A DNA stretch of 64,000 nucleotides from Geomonas edaphica (GCF_004917075.1 NZ_SSYB01000002.1:457766-521765), one strand, 5' to 3'; numbered from the stretch's first letter, positions 1 through 8,728 are shown. Made by a program: numbers and translations. The notes: a model not told the origin generated them from the letters alone.

Positions 1-99
1 GCCCAGGCCGTTTCCGAGGTGGGCGGTTTCTCCCCTTACGGCACGACATCAAACTTGTTGCGTCGCGTCTTCGGACGAAACATATTCAAACAGGGATGA
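1..99 (+). CDS. C-terminal fragment of an upstream gene (possibly gspA/exeA)
   Basis: Frame 1 is open from the window edge to a TGA at 97-99 and gives 32 residues ending RRVFGRNIFKQG. The last six codons lie inside the intergenic repeat that starts near 84, so the repeat supplies the stop codon. The next gene is gspB, and gspB commonly follows the AAA ATPase gene gspA (exeAB), so this may be the GspA tail. That is inferred from context only; the fragment has no diagnostic motif. Confidence 0.35.
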   Translation, partial: AQAVSEVGGFSPYGTTSNLLRRVFGRNIFKQG

Positions 100-307
100 A
101 GGGGATAAAGGCTAAAACCTTTATCACGCAAAGACGCAAAGGCGCAAAGAGAGGCAAAAACAAAAGAAAGGTTTTGGTTTAAACCCAAAGTCTGTTGGTT
201 TTTTATCCCGTTCATCCCATTCATCCCTGTTAAATAGCTTTTGTTTTTTATTTGCTCTACTTTGCGACTTTGCGTCTTGAGTGAGTGCAGCGAACGGGCG
301 TGACAGA
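84..307 (-). repeat. Composite intergenic repeat, copy 1
   Basis: In plus-strand order it reads A (ATTCAAACAGGGATGAAGG), B (CACGCAAAGACGCAAAGG), a TTTGGTTTAAACCCAAAG core, then the inverted A and inverted B. This is the reverse complement of the layout in copies 4-8. The final inverted B carries an extra segment (GAGTGAGTGCAGCGAACGGG) between the TTTGCGTCTT and GTGACA parts. It fills the gap before gspB. Confidence 0.85.
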
Positions 308-327
308 ACTGGTATATAGAGGAGTAT

Positions 328-1122
328 ATGAGCTCTATTTTGAAGGCTTTAGAGAAGGTCGATGAGTCGCAAAGATCGAGACGTGCGGCCAGCGGCGGCA
401 TTGGCAGGGGACGGGATCGCCGTCCTGCCTGGCTTCTGCCCGCTTGGACGCTTGGCGGTGCCTCAGTTGCCGCTATCGTCACCTACGCCCTGATGGGAGG
501 CTTTACGCATCCGACTCCGGTCGCGGAAAAACCGGCGCGTCCGGCCGTTGCAGAAGCTCCTGCCAAGGTGGTGCAGCAACCTGTAGCCGAAAAGCAGCAA
601 CCGGTGCAGCAGCCTGTTGCGGAACCCACGATGCAGCCGGTCGCTGCACCGGTTGCCAAGGTCGTCACAAAACCTGCGCAGCCCGTCGCAAAAACTTCTG
701 CCAAACCGGTTGCGCAGTCCACTGCCCCGGCCTTAGCCGCAAAGCCGGTCCGAAATACTGCGAAAGTTGAGGCAACCCCGGCCGCACCGAAACAGCAAGC
801 GGCAGTGAAGGTCACGCAGCCTTTGCAGAAGGTTCGTCCGGTCTCGAATGCCGCTCTCCAGCCGGCGCCTATAGAAGCGGCGGCAGTCGCTGCCGTGGTG
901 CCGGAGCCTGCCCTGCAGAAATCGCGTCCGGCGATCCGAGTTTCCGGGATCGCATGGCAAAATAGCAGCGAGGCGAGTTTCGCCATGGTGAACGGGCGTG
1001 CCCTGCGCCCGGGTGCCGTGGTGGAGGGGTATAAGGTAGAGCAGATCTACGAAGACAGTGTCCGTTTCTCCAACAGCAAGGGTAATTCCTTGGTAGTCCC
1101 CCTCGGGGCGGGCGAGGAATAA
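328..1122 (+). CDS. gspB: General secretion pathway protein B (GspB-like)
   Basis: This 264-residue inner-membrane protein resembles GspB, which with the ATPase GspA helps place or protect the type II secretin. A short cytoplasmic N-terminus starts MSSILKALEKVDESQ, a start typical of the family. A hydrophobic segment follows at about residues 36-58. A long Pro/Ala/Val/Gln/Lys-rich stretch (about 65-200) could span the periplasm. The C-terminal ~60 residues, from IRVSGIAWQ onward, match the folded T2SSB domain. The ATG is preceded by GAGGAG. The Pro-rich linker is coded by many imperfect CAGCCGGTT-like units. The upstream partial gene may be gspA. Confidence 0.85.
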   Translation: MSSILKALEKVDESQRSRRAASGGIGRGRDRRPAWLLPAWTLGGASVAAIVTYALMGGFTHPTPVAEKPARPAVAEAPAKVVQQPVAEKQQPVQQPVAEPTMQPVAAPVAKVVTKPAQPVAKTSAKPVAQSTAPALAAKPVRNTAKVEATPAAPKQQAAVKVTQPLQKVRPVSNAALQPAPIEAAAVAAVVPEPALQKSRPAIRVSGIAWQNSSEASFAMVNGRALRPGAVVEGYKVEQIYEDSVRFSNSKGNSLVVPLGAGEE

Positions 1123-1132
1123 CCGCACAAAC

Positions 1133-1338
1133 CGATTCGAACGGGGATGAATGGGATAAAGGGGATAAAGGCTTAGAACCTGTGTCACGCAAAGACGCAA
1201 AGGCGCAAAGAAAAACAAGACTTTGGGGTTAAACCTAAAAGCTTTTTGTCTTATGGTTTCATCCCGTTTATCCCCTTCATCCCTGTTAAATAGTCTTTGT
1301 TTTTGGTTTCGTCGCGACTTTGCGTCTTTGCGTGACAG
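1133..1338 (-). repeat. Composite intergenic repeat, copy 2
   Basis: Same order as copy 1: A from CGATTCGAACGGGGATGAA, B (GTCACGCAAAGACGCAAAG), core GACTTTGGGGTTAAACCTA, inverted A, inverted B ending GCGTGACAGAG. It fills the gspB to YkgJ-like gap. Confidence 0.85.
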
Positions 1339-1370
1339 AGATTTTTGGTTCGAAAGGAAGGGAAGGTAAC

Positions 1371-1649
1371 ATGTCGGCGCATGAGATGGACCAGGCGCAG
1401 TGGGAGGCGCTGTGCGAGCAGTGCGGACTCTGCTGCTTCGAAAAGATTGAGGACGAGGACGGCAGGATCCTGTTCACCTCGACTCCCTGCCGTTATCTGG
1501 ATATAACGACCAGGCGCTGCAAGATTTACAAGAAGCGCTTCAAGGTTTTCCCTGAGTGCGTGCAGCTGACCCCTGAACTCGTAAAAGAGTTGAAGTGGCT
1601 GCACAGAAGCTGCGGCTACAAGAAGGCCATGCGCAAAGGGATTCTGTAA
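1371..1649 (+). CDS. YkgJ/YcgN-like cysteine-cluster protein
   Basis: This small protein of 92 residues carries CEQCGLCC near its N-terminus, plus later cysteines in STPCRYL, TRRCKIY, FPECVQL and HRSCGY. That pattern is typical of the YkgJ / UPF0153 family, predicted to chelate zinc or iron, possibly as a cluster. It is shorter than E. coli YcgN (about 150 residues). The start at 1371 has a purine-rich GGAAGGGAAGG ahead of it. A more upstream TTG in frame lies inside repeat copy 2 and would only translate repeat sequence. The exact function is unknown. Repeats flank it on both sides, so it is probably transcribed alone or from gspB. Confidence 0.75.
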   Translation: MSAHEMDQAQWEALCEQCGLCCFEKIEDEDGRILFTSTPCRYLDITTRRCKIYKKRFKVFPECVQLTPELVKELKWLHRSCGYKKAMRKGIL

Positions 1650-1654
1650 AAAAA

Positions 1655-1890
1655 CGATTCAAACAGGGATGAAGGGGATACAGGGGATAAAGCGTAAAAT
1701 CTTTTAACGCAAAGACGCGGAGCCGCAAAGGCGCAAGGACAATCAAAAGCAAACAAGAATTGGTTTACCCCCAAGATCTTTCGGTTTTTAGTTTTTATCC
1801 CATTCATCCCCTTCATCCCTGTTAAATATGCCTTGTTTTTGTTTTACTTTGCGACTTTGCGTCTTGAGTGAGCGTAGCGAACGGGCGTGA
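1655..1890 (-). repeat. Composite intergenic repeat, copy 3
   Basis: Order A-B-core-inverted A-inverted B, as in copies 1 and 2. The last arm again carries the extra GAGTGAGCGTAGCGAACGGG segment. The core (TTGGTTTACCCCCAAGA) is the most degraded. Confidence 0.8.
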
Positions 1891-1935
1891 GGCGCTTTTT
1901 TGATGCATCTAAAATGATAGGAGTTGTAACCCACT

Positions 1936-3180
1936 ATGTCGGATAAGAACCACGCAGTAGCAGTCAAACTTTCGGAAGCTGATTTCCACGCGCTTTCCCT
2001 TCAGCAGAAAACCCAGTACCTGAAAACCTGCAGCGGCAAGGAGAAGATGGGCCTGATCCTCGCCGACCCCAATGCGAAAAGGCTCGCCGCCTCTTTGGAG
2101 TCGCAGGAGTTCTTCTGGCTCATCAAGGAGGTGGGCGAGGCCGACGCGGTGGAACTCCTGCGCATCGCTTCGGCCGAGCAGTGTGTCTTCATCCTCGATA
2201 TTGAACTCTGGGAAGGCTGGACCTTCTCGGAGGATCGCGCCTGTCACTGGCTTACCTACTTCATTGAAGGGGGCGAGCCGCGCATGCATGAACTGCTGAA
2301 GCACCTGGACTTCGAGCTTTTGCAGCTCTTGCTGAGCCGTGAGATCGTGGTGGGCGGTGGCATCGGCGATCAGGGCAACGACGACCTGGCGGACTACGAC
2401 CACACCTTCGACGGCGTGTTCATGGTGACTTTCAAGAATCCGCAGCACAGCCAATTGATCGGCTCGTTTCTCTCCATGCTGATCAAGCTGGACAACCCGC
2501 TCTATACGGCGCTCATGGAGGGGGTGAAAGGGGACGTCGACCTGGAGATGGAGGAGCAGTGCCAGCGTTTCCGTACCGGAAGGCTGCAGGACCTGGGATT
2601 CCCCCCGCTTGACGAGGCGTTGTCGATATACGCCCGCGTTCATCCGGACCATTTCGAGCTGGAGGGAGGGAAAGAGCTTGTCTCGGCAGGGGAGGGGGGG
2701 CATCTTCTTCCGGTTTCCGCCGATGAGGGGACGCTCTTCGCACGCGCCCTGAACCGCGCCGGCTCGGAGGTCGTCCACCAGGAGCTGAATTACCTCGTGA
2801 ACAGTGCGCTCGTCGCTGAAGGAGAGGCCTTCCACGAGCCGGAGTCGATGCTCGCGGTGATGCACCGGGTGTGCGGTTACCTGAACATCGCGCTGGAGAA
2901 GGTCGCTGCCGGTGATGAGGAGGTGGCTGCGCGCATCCTGGTCGAGGAGGAGTTGAAGAGGTTGTTTCAGCTCGGCTACAGCATCGTGTTGCAGCTCAAG
3001 TTCGCGGGGCGGGACGTGGAGAGCGAGGACTACGCCACGGCGAAACTGCTTGCCGGGCTTAAGACGAAGCGTCCGCGCTACTACCGCGGGCTCGATGAGG
3101 ATGGCATCGACGGTTACCGGGAGTTCCGGGATACCGGCGACGTGCAGCGCGTGGCGGAGTTCATACAGGCACACCACTAA
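1936..3180 (+). CDS. DUF6178 family protein
   Basis: This is a 414-residue soluble, acidic, Leu-rich, mostly helical protein without signal peptide or membrane segment. It matches what I know of the DUF6178 family, found in Geobacter relatives and of unknown role. It starts MSDKNHAVAVKLSEADFH and has no catalytic motif I recognise. The ATG follows TAGGAG about 12 bases upstream. Both neighbouring gaps are composite repeats, so its operon status is unclear. A long antisense reading frame over the same span was judged a shadow. The family call is from memory of the sequence pattern, so the name is moderately certain; the reading frame itself is secure. Confidence 0.75.
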   Translation: MSDKNHAVAVKLSEADFHALSLQQKTQYLKTCSGKEKMGLILADPNAKRLAASLESQEFFWLIKEVGEADAVELLRIASAEQCVFILDIELWEGWTFSEDRACHWLTYFIEGGEPRMHELLKHLDFELLQLLLSREIVVGGGIGDQGNDDLADYDHTFDGVFMVTFKNPQHSQLIGSFLSMLIKLDNPLYTALMEGVKGDVDLEMEEQCQRFRTGRLQDLGFPPLDEALSIYARVHPDHFELEGGKELVSAGEGGHLLPVSADEGTLFARALNRAGSEVVHQELNYLVNSALVAEGEAFHEPESMLAVMHRVCGYLNIALEKVAAGDEEVAARILVEEELKRLFQLGYSIVLQLKFAGRDVESEDYATAKLLAGLKTKRPRYYRGLDEDGIDGYREFRDTGDVQRVAEFIQAHH

Positions 3181-3183
3181 ACC

Positions 3184-3492
3184 CTGTCACGCAAAGACGC
3201 GAAAAAACCAAGACAAAGACTTATTTAACAGGGATGAAGGGGATAAAAGGGATAAAACCAAGGCAAAATTCTCTGTCACGCAAAGACGCAAAGTCGCAAA
3301 GAAAACAAAGACAAAGGCTCATTTAACAGGGATGAAGGAGATGGAAGGGATAAAACCTTTAAAAGCAAAAGAATTTTGGGGGTAACCAAAATCTTTTCTT
3401 TGTTTCTGCTTGTCTTTGCGCCTTTGCGGCTTTGCGTGAGACAGGTTTTATGTCTTTATCCCCTTTATCCCCTTCATCCCTGTTTGAATAGG
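3184..3492 (+). repeat. Composite intergenic repeat, copy 4
   Basis: Order is B-A-B-A-core-inverted B-inverted A, i.e. two BA units before the core AATTTTGGGGGTAACCAAAATCT. It sits between the convergent ends of the DUF6178 gene and mtaB and starts four bases after the stop codon of the former. Confidence 0.85.
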
Positions 3493-3493
3493 T

Positions 3494-4786
3494 TTACGCT
3501 TTTATCCTGCCTATCAGTTCCCCGCCTTTGGTCCCGGTGATCACTACGTTCACCTCACGGTTCACCATCTCCTCGCTTCCGTCGATCTGCACGGTCAGGT
3601 AGTTCCTGGCAAGTCCCTTGCGCCCACCATCGTCTTTTTGCACCAGTACCTGTAGTTCACGTCCCACGAACTTGGCGGCATACTCTGCCTTCTTCCGCTC
3701 AGAGAGGAGCCTGAGTTTCTCGGCGCGCTCCTTGATCACCTTCGGCTGCACCTGGGCGGCCATGGTGGCAGCGGGGGTCCCGGGACGCTGCGAGAATGGG
3801 AAGACATGGAGGTAGGCGAGGGGGAGTGACTCGATGAACGCGAAGGTCTCGGCAAACTCCTGGTCCGTCTCGCCGGGGAAGCCGGCGATGACGTCGGACC
3901 CGACGCAAACGTCGGGGATGGCCGCAACCAGCGCGTCGACGACACCGCGGAAAAGCTTCGTATCATAGCCGCGGTCCATCCGGGCCAGCACGCCGTCGGA
4001 GCCGCTTTGCAGCGGCAGGTGCAGGTGCGGGCAGACGATTTTCGAAGTGGACATGAACTCGATCATCTCGGCGGGGACCTCGGTCGGCTCCACCGAGCCT
4101 ACCCGCAGCCTCTGCACCACTCCCTGCTCTTCGGCAAGCTTCATAAGGCCCAAAAGGTCGGTCGGCGGGTCGAGGTCGAGGCCGTAGGCGCCGAGATGGA
4201 TCCCGGTCAGCACGATCTCACGGAATCCGTTCGCTGCAAACGCGGCCATACCCTCGAGTGCTTCCGCTGGGGCGACGCTGCGCGAGGCGCCGCGCGCATA
4301 GGGGACGATGCAGTATGCGCAACGGGCGTCGCAGCCGTTTTGCACCTGCAGAAAGGCTCGGGTGTGCTCGGCGAAGCTCTCAAGCGGCGTTCTCTCTTTC
4401 GACCTCTCCTTCGATATGTCGCTCACCACTGCCTGCGGCTCGTCCTTCAGCCCCTCGATGAAGCCGACGATGTCTTTCTTCTCGGTGTTGCCGAGGATAA
4501 GGTTTACGCCGGGGAGTTTCAGAAGATCGTCGCCGGCCATCTGGGCGTAGCAGCCGGTAACCACGACGCGTGCCTCCGGGTTCATGCGGGAGGCGCGTCT
4601 GATCAGACGGCGCGACTCGGCGTCGGTTTTGGCGGTGACGGTGCAGCTGTTGATGACGTAGATATCGGCCTTTTCGGTGAAGGGAACGAAGCTGTACCCT
4701 TGCTGCTCGAGGGCCTGGGTCATGGCGGCAGACTCGAACTGGTTGATCTTGCAGCCGAGGGTGGTGATGGCTATCTTCTTGTTCAT
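3494..4786 (-). CDS. mtaB: tRNA ms2t6A37 methylthiotransferase MtaB
   Basis: This radical-SAM methylthiotransferase converts t6A37 to ms2t6A in tRNAs that read ANN codons. At 430 residues it has the three-part family layout. The N-terminal UPF0004 domain carries the auxiliary-cluster cysteines C12, C48 and C79. The radical SAM core has C152-x3-C156-x2-C159 (GCDARCAYC). A C-terminal TRAM-like region contains GRELQVLVQ and RNYLTVQID. The N-terminus MNKKIAITTLGCKINQFES is typical of MtaB rather than MiaB or RimO. It needs two 4Fe-4S clusters and SAM. It is the last gene before copy 4 of the repeat and has another copy upstream. Confidence 0.93.
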   Translation of the reverse strand: MNKKIAITTLGCKINQFESAAMTQALEQQGYSFVPFTEKADIYVINSCTVTAKTDAESRRLIRRASRMNPEARVVVTGCYAQMAGDDLLKLPGVNLILGNTEKKDIVGFIEGLKDEPQAVVSDISKERSKERTPLESFAEHTRAFLQVQNGCDARCAYCIVPYARGASRSVAPAEALEGMAAFAANGFREIVLTGIHLGAYGLDLDPPTDLLGLMKLAEEQGVVQRLRVGSVEPTEVPAEMIEFMSTSKIVCPHLHLPLQSGSDGVLARMDRGYDTKLFRGVVDALVAAIPDVCVGSDVIAGFPGETDQEFAETFAFIESLPLAYLHVFPFSQRPGTPAATMAAQVQPKVIKERAEKLRLLSERKKAEYAAKFVGRELQVLVQKDDGGRKGLARNYLTVQIDGSEEMVNREVNVVITGTKGGELIGRIKA

Positions 4787-4801
4787 GCAACCTCAAAAAA
4801 C

Positions 4802-5150
4802 ATATTTAACAGGGATAAAGGGGATGAAAGGGATAAGGCCGAAAAACATTTGTAACGCAAAGGAGCTGAGACGAAAAGAAAAAAAGAACTAATACAGGGA
4901 TGCCGGGGGGGATGGGATAAACCTAAAAGCTCCTGTCACGCAAAGACGCAAAGTCGCAAAGTAAAACCAAAAGAAAGGCTTATTTAACAGGGATGAAGGG
5001 GATGAAGGGGATAAACCAAAGACAAAGAGACTTCGGGGTTAAACCGAAGTCTCTTTTATTTCCTTCTTTCTTTGCGCCTTTGCGTCTTTGCGTGAGAAAA
5101 AGGTTTTACGTCTTTATCCCGTTCATCCCCTTTATCCCTGTTCGAATCGT
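4802..5150 (+). repeat. Composite intergenic repeat, copy 5
   Basis: The longest copy: A-B-A-B-A-core-inverted B-inverted A. The first B and second A are decayed (AACGCAAAGGAGCTGAGACG, CAGGGATGCCGGGG). The core is a perfect 13-bp hairpin, listed separately. It lies between cysE and mtaB, both on the minus strand. Confidence 0.85.
5024..5057. terminator. Core hairpin of repeat copy 5, probably bidirectional terminator
   Basis: AAAGAGACTTCGG (5024-5036), a 7-base loop GGTTAAA, then CCGAAGTCTCTTT (5044-5056) form a perfect 13-bp stem flanked by A-rich and T-rich bases on each side, so it could end transcription in either direction. It would terminate cysE on the minus strand. Termination activity is inferred from structure. 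Confidence 0.6.
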
Positions 5151-5152
5151 TT

Positions 5153-5821
5153 TTAGTTGAGCTTCTTTTTGAGGGCCTCGTGCTCGGCAGCGAGGGCGTT
5201 GTACTTCCTTTCCAGTTCGCGGATCTGGTCGAACAAGCAGGAAATCGCCTTCGCTTCTGGGTCCGGCATCTTGCCGTGCTCAAGGTCGAGACGGTCCTGC
5301 GGCTTTTCTGTGGCCATTACCACGCGCCCGGGTATGCCGACGACGGTGGAGTTGGGGGGGACTTCCTTCACGACGACGGAGTTGGAGCCGACCTTGCTGT
5401 CTTTTCCCACGGTGAAGGGGCCGAGGATTTTCGCACCGGAGCCGATGACGACGTTGTCCATAAGGGTAGGGTGACGCTTCACCTTTTCCCAACTGACACC
5501 GCCCAAGGTGACACCGTGGTAGAGGGTTACGTTGTCACCTATCTCGGCGGTCTCGCCGATCACCACGCCCATGCCGTGGTCGATGAAGAAGCCTTTGCCG
5601 ATCTTCGCTCCGGGGTGGATCTCGATACCGGTGAAAAACCGCCCGAAGTGGGAGGTGAGGCGTCCGAGGAAGTAGCAGTCGTGGATCCAGAACCAGTGCG
5701 AAACCCGGTGGAACCAGAGAGCGTGCAGTCCCGGGTAACAGAAGATCACCTCGAGCACGCTTCTTGCCGCCGGATCCCTGTCAAAGACTGCCTTTATGTC
5801 TGATTTCAACCTTGCAAACAT
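5153..5821 (-). CDS. cysE: Serine O-acetyltransferase
   Basis: This enzyme acetylates L-serine with acetyl-CoA to O-acetylserine, the first step of cysteine synthesis. The 222 residues include a short N-terminal helical part and a left-handed beta-helix of hexapeptide repeats ([22 protein letters not shown] and [15 protein letters not shown]). The His and Asp residues of [12 protein letters not shown] and [11 protein letters not shown] are in their usual positions. It resembles the short EpsC/SrpH type rather than the longer E. coli CysE. A C-terminal extension (about 190-222) is charged and probably coiled coil. I chose the ATG at 5821 because AGGGAGG lies 6 bases upstream; an upstream TTG/ATG extension lacks this. 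Confidence 0.9.
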   Translation of the reverse strand: MFARLKSDIKAVFDRDPAARSVLEVIFCYPGLHALWFHRVSHWFWIHDCYFLGRLTSHFGRFFTGIEIHPGAKIGKGFFIDHGMGVVIGETAEIGDNVTLYHGVTLGGVSWEKVKRHPTLMDNVVIGSGAKILGPFTVGKDSKVGSNSVVVKEVPPNSTVVGIPGRVVMATEKPQDRLDLEHGKMPDPEAKAISCLFDQIRELERKYNALAAEHEALKKKLN

Positions 5822-5926
5822 CGGTTCCCTCCCTGGTTTCATGTCTTTTTGTCGTAACATACCACACCGAATACGTCAATAATTAACATGAAACCCGAAG
5901 CAAAAAGCAAAACAGAAGCATAATCG

Positions 5927-6247
5927 GTTCACGCAAAGACGCAAAGTCGCAAAGTAAAACCAAAAGAAAGGCTTATTTAACAGGGATGAAGGGGATGAAA
6001 GGGATAACATCTAAAACAAGATCTGGTGTCACGCAAAGACGCTAAGACGCAAAGGAAAACTTGAAAGACAATTCAACAGGGATAAAGCGGATGAAAGGGA
6101 TAAACCAAAGATAAGAAAGACTTTGGGGGTAAACCAAAATACTTTTTTGATCTGCTTGTCTTTGCGCCTTTGCGTCTTTGCGTGATCAAGGTTTATGCTT
6201 TTATCCTCTTCATCCCTGTTCGAATCGGTTTTGTTTGAATCGGTTTT
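5927..6247 (+). repeat. Composite intergenic repeat, copy 6
   Basis: Order B-A-B-A-core-inverted B-inverted A. The core at about 6116-6148 is AAAGACTTTGG-GGGTAAA-CCAAAATACTTTTTT, a hairpin with a strong T run on the plus strand. The outer inverted A end (TTCGAATCGGTTTTG) is duplicated as TTTGAATCGGTTTTG and overlaps the 3' end of miaA. Confidence 0.85.
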
Positions 6248-7157
6248 GCAGCAGTTCGAGTGCCTCGTTTAGTGGGTCCCCGGCGCCTTCGATCCAGTTG
6301 ATCTCCGTGCCGCGGCTTTGCATCTTCTTGAACCAGTTCTCCTGCTTCTTGGCAAAATCGTGGATAGCGGCGTTCAATTTCTGGAACATGTCGTTGCGGG
6401 AGAGCTCTCCCTTAAGGTGCCGGGCGAGGTAGCGGTACTCCAGGCCGTAAAACTCGAGCCGCTCCCAGCTCGTCCCTGCCTCGTGTAGACGACGCACCTC
6501 ATCGATCATACCTGCTTCCATGCGCTCCTTTAGCCTGCGGGTGATCCGCTCCCTTATCATGGCTCGATCCCAACGGATACCGATGGTGAACGGCACGATG
6601 TCTGGCCACGGCTCACTTGCCTCGCCATTATGTTCGGCAATCTCTATGGCACGCACGAGGCGACTGCGCTCAGTAAGATCGGTGGTGTTGTGCAGGGCGG
6701 GGGTGGCGCGGGCCAGCCTCTCAGCAAGCTCTTCCATGGAAAGCGGCAAAAGCTCTTCCCTAAGCTCCAGGTTTTCCGGAACCTCGGCCAGGCGGTAGCC
6801 GCGCAGCACGCAGTCGAGGTACATGCCGCTACCTCCCACGAGGATCGGCAGTTTGCCGCGCTCTGAGATTTCGGCAAAGCAAGCGAGGAAGTGACGCTGG
6901 AACTGGAACAGGTTGAACTCGGAGCCGGGGGGGGCTACGTCAATCAGGTGGTATGGAATGCCTTCATACTCGTGCAGGTCCTTGCCGGTGCCTATGTCCA
7001 TGCCGCGATAGACCTGACGCGAATCGGCTGAAATGATCTCACCGTCGAACCTGTCGGCCAACTGCACGCCTAGCCGCGTCTTTCCCGAGGCGGTGGCTCC
7101 GAGGATGACCAGCAGGTTGTGGTGGCCGGGCGTCTTGCTGCTGCCGGATACCATCAA
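6210..7157 (-). CDS. miaA: tRNA dimethylallyltransferase
   Basis: MiaA transfers the dimethylallyl group of DMAPP to N6 of A37 in tRNAs reading UNN codons. The 315 residues show the P-loop GATASGKT (20-27), DSRQVYRGMDIGTGK, the LIDVAPP loop, GGSGMYLDC, and the RGYRLAEVPEN region. The ATG overlaps the end of the upstream protease gene by 4 bp, so the two are likely co-translated. Oddly, the last residues (QNRFKQNRFEQG) and the TGA are coded by the end of repeat copy 6, with an NRF-x-QNRF-x-Q duplication, so the repeat has rewritten the C-terminus. The conserved core is complete, and activity is expected. Confidence 0.93.
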   Translation of the reverse strand: MMVSGSSKTPGHHNLLVILGATASGKTRLGVQLADRFDGEIISADSRQVYRGMDIGTGKDLHEYEGIPYHLIDVAPPGSEFNLFQFQRHFLACFAEISERGKLPILVGGSGMYLDCVLRGYRLAEVPENLELREELLPLSMEELAERLARATPALHNTTDLTERSRLVRAIEIAEHNGEASEPWPDIVPFTIGIRWDRAMIRERITRRLKERMEAGMIDEVRRLHEAGTSWERLEFYGLEYRYLARHLKGELSRNDMFQKLNAAIHDFAKKQENWFKKMQSRGTEINWIEGAGDPLNEALELLQNRFKQNRFEQG

Positions 7158-8521
7158 CGGCCGGCACTCTTTTGCAGGACGTTGACATCTTTCAGCAGGT
7201 CGATGGCGCGAGCGAGCTGATTGTCCTTTTGCAGAAGCTCTTCATTGCTAAGCTCCTGACTCTTCCCGTTGCCGCGGTTAGTAAGTTGCGGCGGCGCGGC
7301 TTTTTTCGGCGGCGCCGGGGTCGGGTGCCCTGCCTCGGGAACCTCCTCCATGTGCCCGTCCAGGTCCCGCTCGCGGACATCGGCCTCCTTCTCCTTTTTG
7401 AGCGCCGGTTTCGTGGCGAACTCAATGATGATGTCTGGGGTGATCCCCTTGGCCTGTATGGAGCGTCCGTTCGGGGTGTAGTAACGTGCGGTGGTGAGCT
7501 TCAGCCCATCGCCGTTGTTGAGGGTCATCACCGACTGCACGCTCCCCTTGCCGAAGCTCTGCGTTCCCATGATCACGGCGCGCTTGTGATCCTGCAGCGC
7601 GCCGGCGACAATCTCGGAGGCGCTCGCGCTGCCACCGTTTATGAGCACCACCATCGGGTAGTTCGGCTCCTTATTCCCTATCGTGGCGGTGAGCGTGTTG
7701 GTCATTCCGGGCTCGCGCCCTCTGGTGCTGACGATGTCGCCGTTGCCGAGCCCCTCGCCGATGAAGCGGTCGGCTACACGGTAGGCCTGGTCAACGAGCC
7801 CGCCTGGGTTGTAGCGCAGGTCGAGCACGAGACCGGAGAGCGGTCCTCCGTTGTCCGCGGCCAAGGTTTTCAGGGCTCTCTCGAAGTCCTCGCCGGTCCT
7901 TTCCTGGAACTCCGCGATGCGGACGTAGCCGTAACCGGGCGCGATGAGACGCGCCTTCAGGCTCTTGGTCTTGATGATGGCGCGGGTGAGGCGGAAGGTG
8001 AGCGGCGCTGCGGCCCCCTCTCTCTCTATGGTCAGGGCGACAGTGGTACCCGGGGTGCCGCGCATCCGGCTAACGCACTCGTTGATGGGGAGATCCTTGG
8101 TTGGCTTTCCGTCGATGAGGGCGATGTGATCGCCGGACAGGATGCCTGCCTTGAAGGCCGGGGTGTCCTCGATGGGCGCGTTGACCATGAGCTTGCCGTT
8201 ACGCATGTCCAGCTCGATCCCCACACCGCCGAAGGCACCGGCCATGTGCACCTTCATCTCGGAGAAGTCCGAAGCGGGAAGGTACACGCTGTGCGGGTCG
8301 AGCGCGGCGAGCATGCCGTTGATGGCGCCGGTCATGAGCTTTTTGTCGTCGACCTTGTCGACGTAGCTCTCTTTGACGATGTCCACCACTTCCCTGAACA
8401 TGGCGAGGTATTCCGCCTCGCTGCGGCGGGCACGCTCTTCCTTATCGAGAAGCGGTGCCAGGAAGAAGAGGGAAGCGAGGAGGGCGGCGACGGCCGATAT
8501 GACGAAACCTTTTTTCAGCAT
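7154..8521 (-). CDS. Carboxyl-terminal processing protease (S41 family, CtpA-like)
   Basis: This is a periplasmic serine protease of 455 residues that trims proteins from the C-terminus. It has an N-terminal signal/anchor (about 5-25) and a PDZ domain (about 95-175, with GGVGIELD and GILSGDHI). The S41 core holds the catalytic Ser in GSASASE (298-303) and general-base Lys325 in GTQSFGKGS. The C-terminal ~80 residues are Pro/Lys/Glu-rich (PTPAPPKKAAPP) and unlike the core, possibly a disordered tail. It shares 4 bp with miaA downstream. A good promoter lies just upstream on the minus strand. Confidence 0.9.
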   Translation of the reverse strand: MLKKGFVISAVAALLASLFFLAPLLDKEERARRSEAEYLAMFREVVDIVKESYVDKVDDKKLMTGAINGMLAALDPHSVYLPASDFSEMKVHMAGAFGGVGIELDMRNGKLMVNAPIEDTPAFKAGILSGDHIALIDGKPTKDLPINECVSRMRGTPGTTVALTIEREGAAAPLTFRLTRAIIKTKSLKARLIAPGYGYVRIAEFQERTGEDFERALKTLAADNGGPLSGLVLDLRYNPGGLVDQAYRVADRFIGEGLGNGDIVSTRGREPGMTNTLTATIGNKEPNYPMVVLINGGSASASEIVAGALQDHKRAVIMGTQSFGKGSVQSVMTLNNGDGLKLTTARYYTPNGRSIQAKGITPDIIIEFATKPALKKEKEADVRERDLDGHMEEVPEAGHPTPAPPKKAAPPQLTNRGNGKSQELSNEELLQKDNQLARAIDLLKDVNVLQKSAGR

Positions 8522-8565
8522 CCAGGTGGGCCTTTGCTAGTTTTCGGGATGAAACGGCGACTGTT

Positions 8566-8594
8566 ACTGTAATTTTTGCGCGGGGCGTTGTCAA
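8566..8594 (-). promoter_or_regulatory. Predicted sigma-70 promoter for the S41 protease gene
   Basis: On the minus strand TTGACA and TACAGT are separated by 17 bases, ending about 45 bases before the start codon. Prediction by consensus only. Confidence 0.5.
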
Positions 8595-8675
8595 CTGTGT
8601 ATCACCCGCGAAACTGTCATACTGCTGCAGATGGTTGACGTTCTTCCGCGGGCAGCAGTTCACTTCCCAAACCCG

Positions 8676-8705
8676 TTGACATTTCGGCCGCTTTTGTAGC
8701 ATAAC
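8676..8705 (+). promoter_or_regulatory. Possible sigma-70 promoter for the DUF502 gene
   Basis: TTGACA at 8676-8681 and CATAAC at 8700-8705 with an 18-base spacer, 24 bases before the ATG. The -10 is weak. Confidence 0.35.
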
Positions 8706-8728
8706 GCAAACGGAAGATAGGAGGCGCA

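Noticed and set aside
1909-3177. Long minus-strand frame of 422 codons opposite the DUF6178 gene
   Set aside because: High-GC shadow frame. The plus-strand frame has a ribosome site, normal third-position bias and a protein-like composition.
7172-8572. 466-codon plus-strand frame opposite the S41 protease gene
   Set aside because: Shadow of a clear protease with catalytic motifs; the antisense product is low in structure and has no motif.
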